The notes under the pieces were generated by a model. It saw only the letters and a program-made list of their open reading frames with translations, searched no databases and was not told the DNA's origin. 23,240 nt of DNA from Saccoglossus kowalevskii. Lineage: Eukaryota; Hemichordata; Enteropneusta; Harrimaniidae. A program made the position numbers and the translations under genes. Within the stretch, counting starts at the first letter, position 1. The number at the start of each line of letters is the position of its first letter. Location of the stretch: assembly GCF_000003605.2 (NCBI RefSeq), contig NW_003107089.1, positions 1,232,603-1,255,842 of the forward strand, written 5' to 3'. Below, piece by piece: positions 20,752 to 23,240 of the stretch.

Positions 20752-21931
20752 CTATAGGTAAGAGAATAACAAGACATTTTTATTTTAGGTAAGATTCATT
20801 CACCCTTTTTCCAACCAAAATTTTGGTTGTACAATTTTGTACAGTTTCATGGATTGGCAGTGTCTTGGATATTTACAATCAGACACATGGCGCATGGTAA
20901 AACTGTAAAAACATTATTAAAACAATATTTTGAGCATATTTAGTGAGAGGTGATCTCATATTCTGCACTTCGGTCAAAACTAGGTTAACCTGGCTTGCCC
21001 TTTCCAGCCTTATTGGGCTACAGTATGCAAATTTGTAGGTCTGAATCTCACTTCCTGATGAACAGCACATTAACACCCCCACTGAAAACAAACAGAGAAC
21101 AAAGAAAGACAGACAAGGGAAACCTAGGTTTCGATTAGAGCATGATGATTAGAGGAACCTGGGTTTTTCTTACAATACATTTCCAAAGAGGAAGATTCCA
21201 AAGAACAACTTTGTGCAAGAAAAAAATAAGATGCATACCATGGAGCTCCATGTTCATACTGAATGTTATATTTTGAAGTGTTATAAAGAATTTAGCAGTG
21301 ATTTTTTTTTTGCAAGTCATGTAAATGCTCATGAAATAATTTGTTTCATAAATCTCTTTACATCATGTCATTTATAAATGTGATGAAAATTATATTTATT
21401 TATTTCTGTGATTGGTAATAATGATCAGTTTTCCACAACTTACATGCGATACAAGTCAATACAATTGTTATTGTGAATAATTAGTTGTACAATTAATTAA
21501 AAAATAGTCTGATATATATCACGTCTTTATTATTATTTTGTATCAAGTGAAACTATATACCTTCTATTGTGATATATGGTGAATCAATGTTTGAAACAGA
21601 ACAGAAAAAAATGCAATAGAATTTTTAATGAGCAGCTTTTTAGGATGAAATACAGCAGTGTTTTGACTAAGTGAGAACGCAAGCAGACAATTCAGCAGAT
21701 TAGCTAATATTTGCACAACAAAAATACAGTGTCAACAACGGCATTTTTTTAGACATGTGGGAACGTAGTAAGTATTTGTTATTTGTTTTGATACTTTGTG
21801 TCAACGGCAATTGAATAATAATCAAAGAAAGCTTAGAAAGAACTCTTGTGTGCTGAGAGAGTATTGGAGACACATTAAAAATTAGTTCAAAATTACTTGT
21901 ACTTGTGATATTGATGGAAAAGCTGAAAACT

Positions 21932-22400
21932 AATTATGCAAATCAGGAAATTAATATGAACAGATTTGAGAGTAAAACTAATAAGGTCTGTGCAATGTAA
22001 CAGACCATCTATGTACCAAGTTTCATTGGAAATTATGAATTATTATCCTAATAAGGAAATTAATATGAACAGATTTTTACCCCAAAACTAATCAGGTGTG
22101 TGGATTGTCCTAGAGCATCTATATACAAAGTTTCATTGGAATCGAATAAATAGTACTTTAGATATCTGTGTGAAAGCTTAAATTAGGTAATTATGCAAAT
22201 TAGGTAATTAATATGCATGGATTGTTACCCAAAACTAATCAAATCTGCGCATTAGCTCAGAGCATCAATGTACCAAGTTTCATTAAAATCCAATGGATGG
22301 TTCTTTAGATATCAGTGGAACAGTCATGGAACAGCTAAAAATTAGCTAATCATCATGCGAATTAGGTAATTAATATGTATGGTTTTCACCAAAACCAAAT
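21932..22400. repeat. Tandem repeat array 1, about 110-160 bp units
   Basis: Four diverged units starting at about 21932, 22041, 22189 and 22348. Each opens with A/T-rich text ending in GGTAATTAATATG or GGAAATTAATATG. Next comes an AAAACTAAT phrase, then ATGTACCAAGTTTCATT, and, in units 2 and 3, TTTAGATATC. The last unit is cut short. Confidence 0.85.
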
Positions 22401-22405
22401 TCATG

Positions 22406-22425
22406 AGGGCGTCCCAGGACGCCCT
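22406..22425. repeat. Perfect palindrome, 9-bp arms
   Basis: AGGGCGTCC, CA, GGACGCCCT. GC-rich in an AT-rich intron, right at the end of tandem array 1. Confidence 0.9.
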
Positions 22426-22745
22426 GTCTATTGCCTAGATGTTGAAACCGCGAAATTGAGTTTTATTTGGGCTGTTTAAGGTGGTTTGCGTTAACCCAGG
22501 TTTTACTCAATATTTGAATATGAGCTCACCCCTAATTTAACTTTTACTTGTCAGCAAAACAAAATTAACAAGTCATTGAAAATGACACAGTCCCCTTTAA
22601 GTTCTCTTTGTGCTCGTCATATTAAAGCGGAGGGGTTGTTGCGAGTGTGTCCTTGAAACTTGAGTTCCAAGTGGCGTATACAACAGATTGTTTATTTACA
22701 TCAAAACACGTGTTTCGTGTCATAGTAATATGGCCAAAATAAAAA

Positions 22746-23190
22746 CAGCCGTTATTCGGCCATCTTTGATCTGATTATGAAACACACTGATATGTATGAT
22801 GTGCCAAATACGAATGAAAATGGTAAATTGTGGAAATATAGTATTAAGGCCAAAAAGTCAGATGGCTGTCAATCGGCCATCCTTGACCAGATTTTGAAAC
22901 AAATTGTCATGGACATGCATCCTAAAATGTATAAAGTACATGTATGTGCCAAATTTGAATGAAAACTGACAGAGCACGTCCAAGATACCGCATAAAAAAA
23001 CAAAAACAAGATGCCTGTCAGTCGACCATCTTTGATCCAATTGTGAAATAAATCGTCATGGACATGTATCCTAACATGTATAATCTATGTACCAAGTTTG
23101 AATGACAACTGACAAAGCATGTCCAAAATACAACATTTTTAAAAAACAAGATGGCTGCCAGTCGGCCATTTTGAATCGAATCGCTAAACT
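22746..23190. repeat. Tandem repeat array 2, about 117-149 bp units with GATGGC...TCGGCCAT core
   Basis: Four units with cores at about 22746, 22858, 23008 and 23148 (spacings about 117, 149 and 140). Core form: AAGATGGCTGCCAGTCGGCC then ATTTTGAATC. Units then carry CATGGACATG, a TGTACCAAGTTTGAATGA phrase and AGCATGTCCAAAATAC. Confidence 0.88.
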
Positions 23191-23240
23191 ACTGCATGTG
23201 CATATGTCCCACATAAGGTACTAGGCACATGCAAAGAATA

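Larger units (their letters stand above)
20752..23240 (-). other. CLPX intron (at least 2.5 kb), partly tandem repeats
   Basis: From the acceptor at 20752 to the window edge. No exon recognised. It holds two tandem arrays (21932-22400 and about 22746-23190) and a perfect 9-bp-arm palindrome at 22406-22425. Confidence 0.65.

Noticed and set aside
22777..22962. 61-codon plus-strand frame
   Set aside because: Entirely within tandem array 2; an effect of the repeat.

Overview
The window is animal genomic DNA. It is AT-rich, its genes are split by spliceosomal introns with GT...AG ends, and most of the sequence is intron or intergenic. The proteins and the repeat families (AAGATGGC...GCCATCTT arrays, units carrying an ATGTACCAAGTTT motif) suggest a lophotrochozoan, most likely a bivalve mollusc. 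The species call is from memory of repeat style and is uncertain. There is no operon, phage, CRISPR or other prokaryote-type system.

Region by region: (1) About 1-10.0 kb, plus strand: the 3' seven coding exons of a K+-dependent Na+/Ca2+ exchanger (SLC24/NCKX family, closest to NCKX5/SLC24A5). The exons join in frame into 450 residues that run from the alpha-1 repeat to the stop at 10023-10025. The N-terminal exon(s) lie upstream of the window. (2) 10.0-11.7 kb: a tail-to-tail intergenic spacer with a candidate poly(A) signal for each gene and an unusual ordered pentanucleotide repeat. (3) 11.7-16.9 kb, minus strand: a complete nine-exon SLC27/FATP-type very-long-chain acyl-CoA synthetase of 621 residues. 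Every splice phase closes, and the length is about that of human SLC27A2. (4) 16.9-20.6 kb: no recognisable coding sequence. It holds the FATP 5' flank and probably the 3' UTR or downstream region of the next gene. (5) 20.58-20.75 kb, minus strand: the last coding exon of mitochondrial ClpX, the unfoldase of the ClpXP protease. (6) 20.75-23.24 kb: a ClpX intron carrying two tandem-repeat arrays that share a short motif.

The three genes have separate jobs: cation exchange across a membrane, activation and uptake of fatty acids, and mitochondrial protein quality control. Nothing shows that they work together. The main value of the window is the complete exon-level gene models. The parts most worth a second look are departures from consensus in the exchanger's alpha repeats, in-frame tandem splice acceptors, a perfect hairpin just inside FATP intron 1, and several repeat structures.
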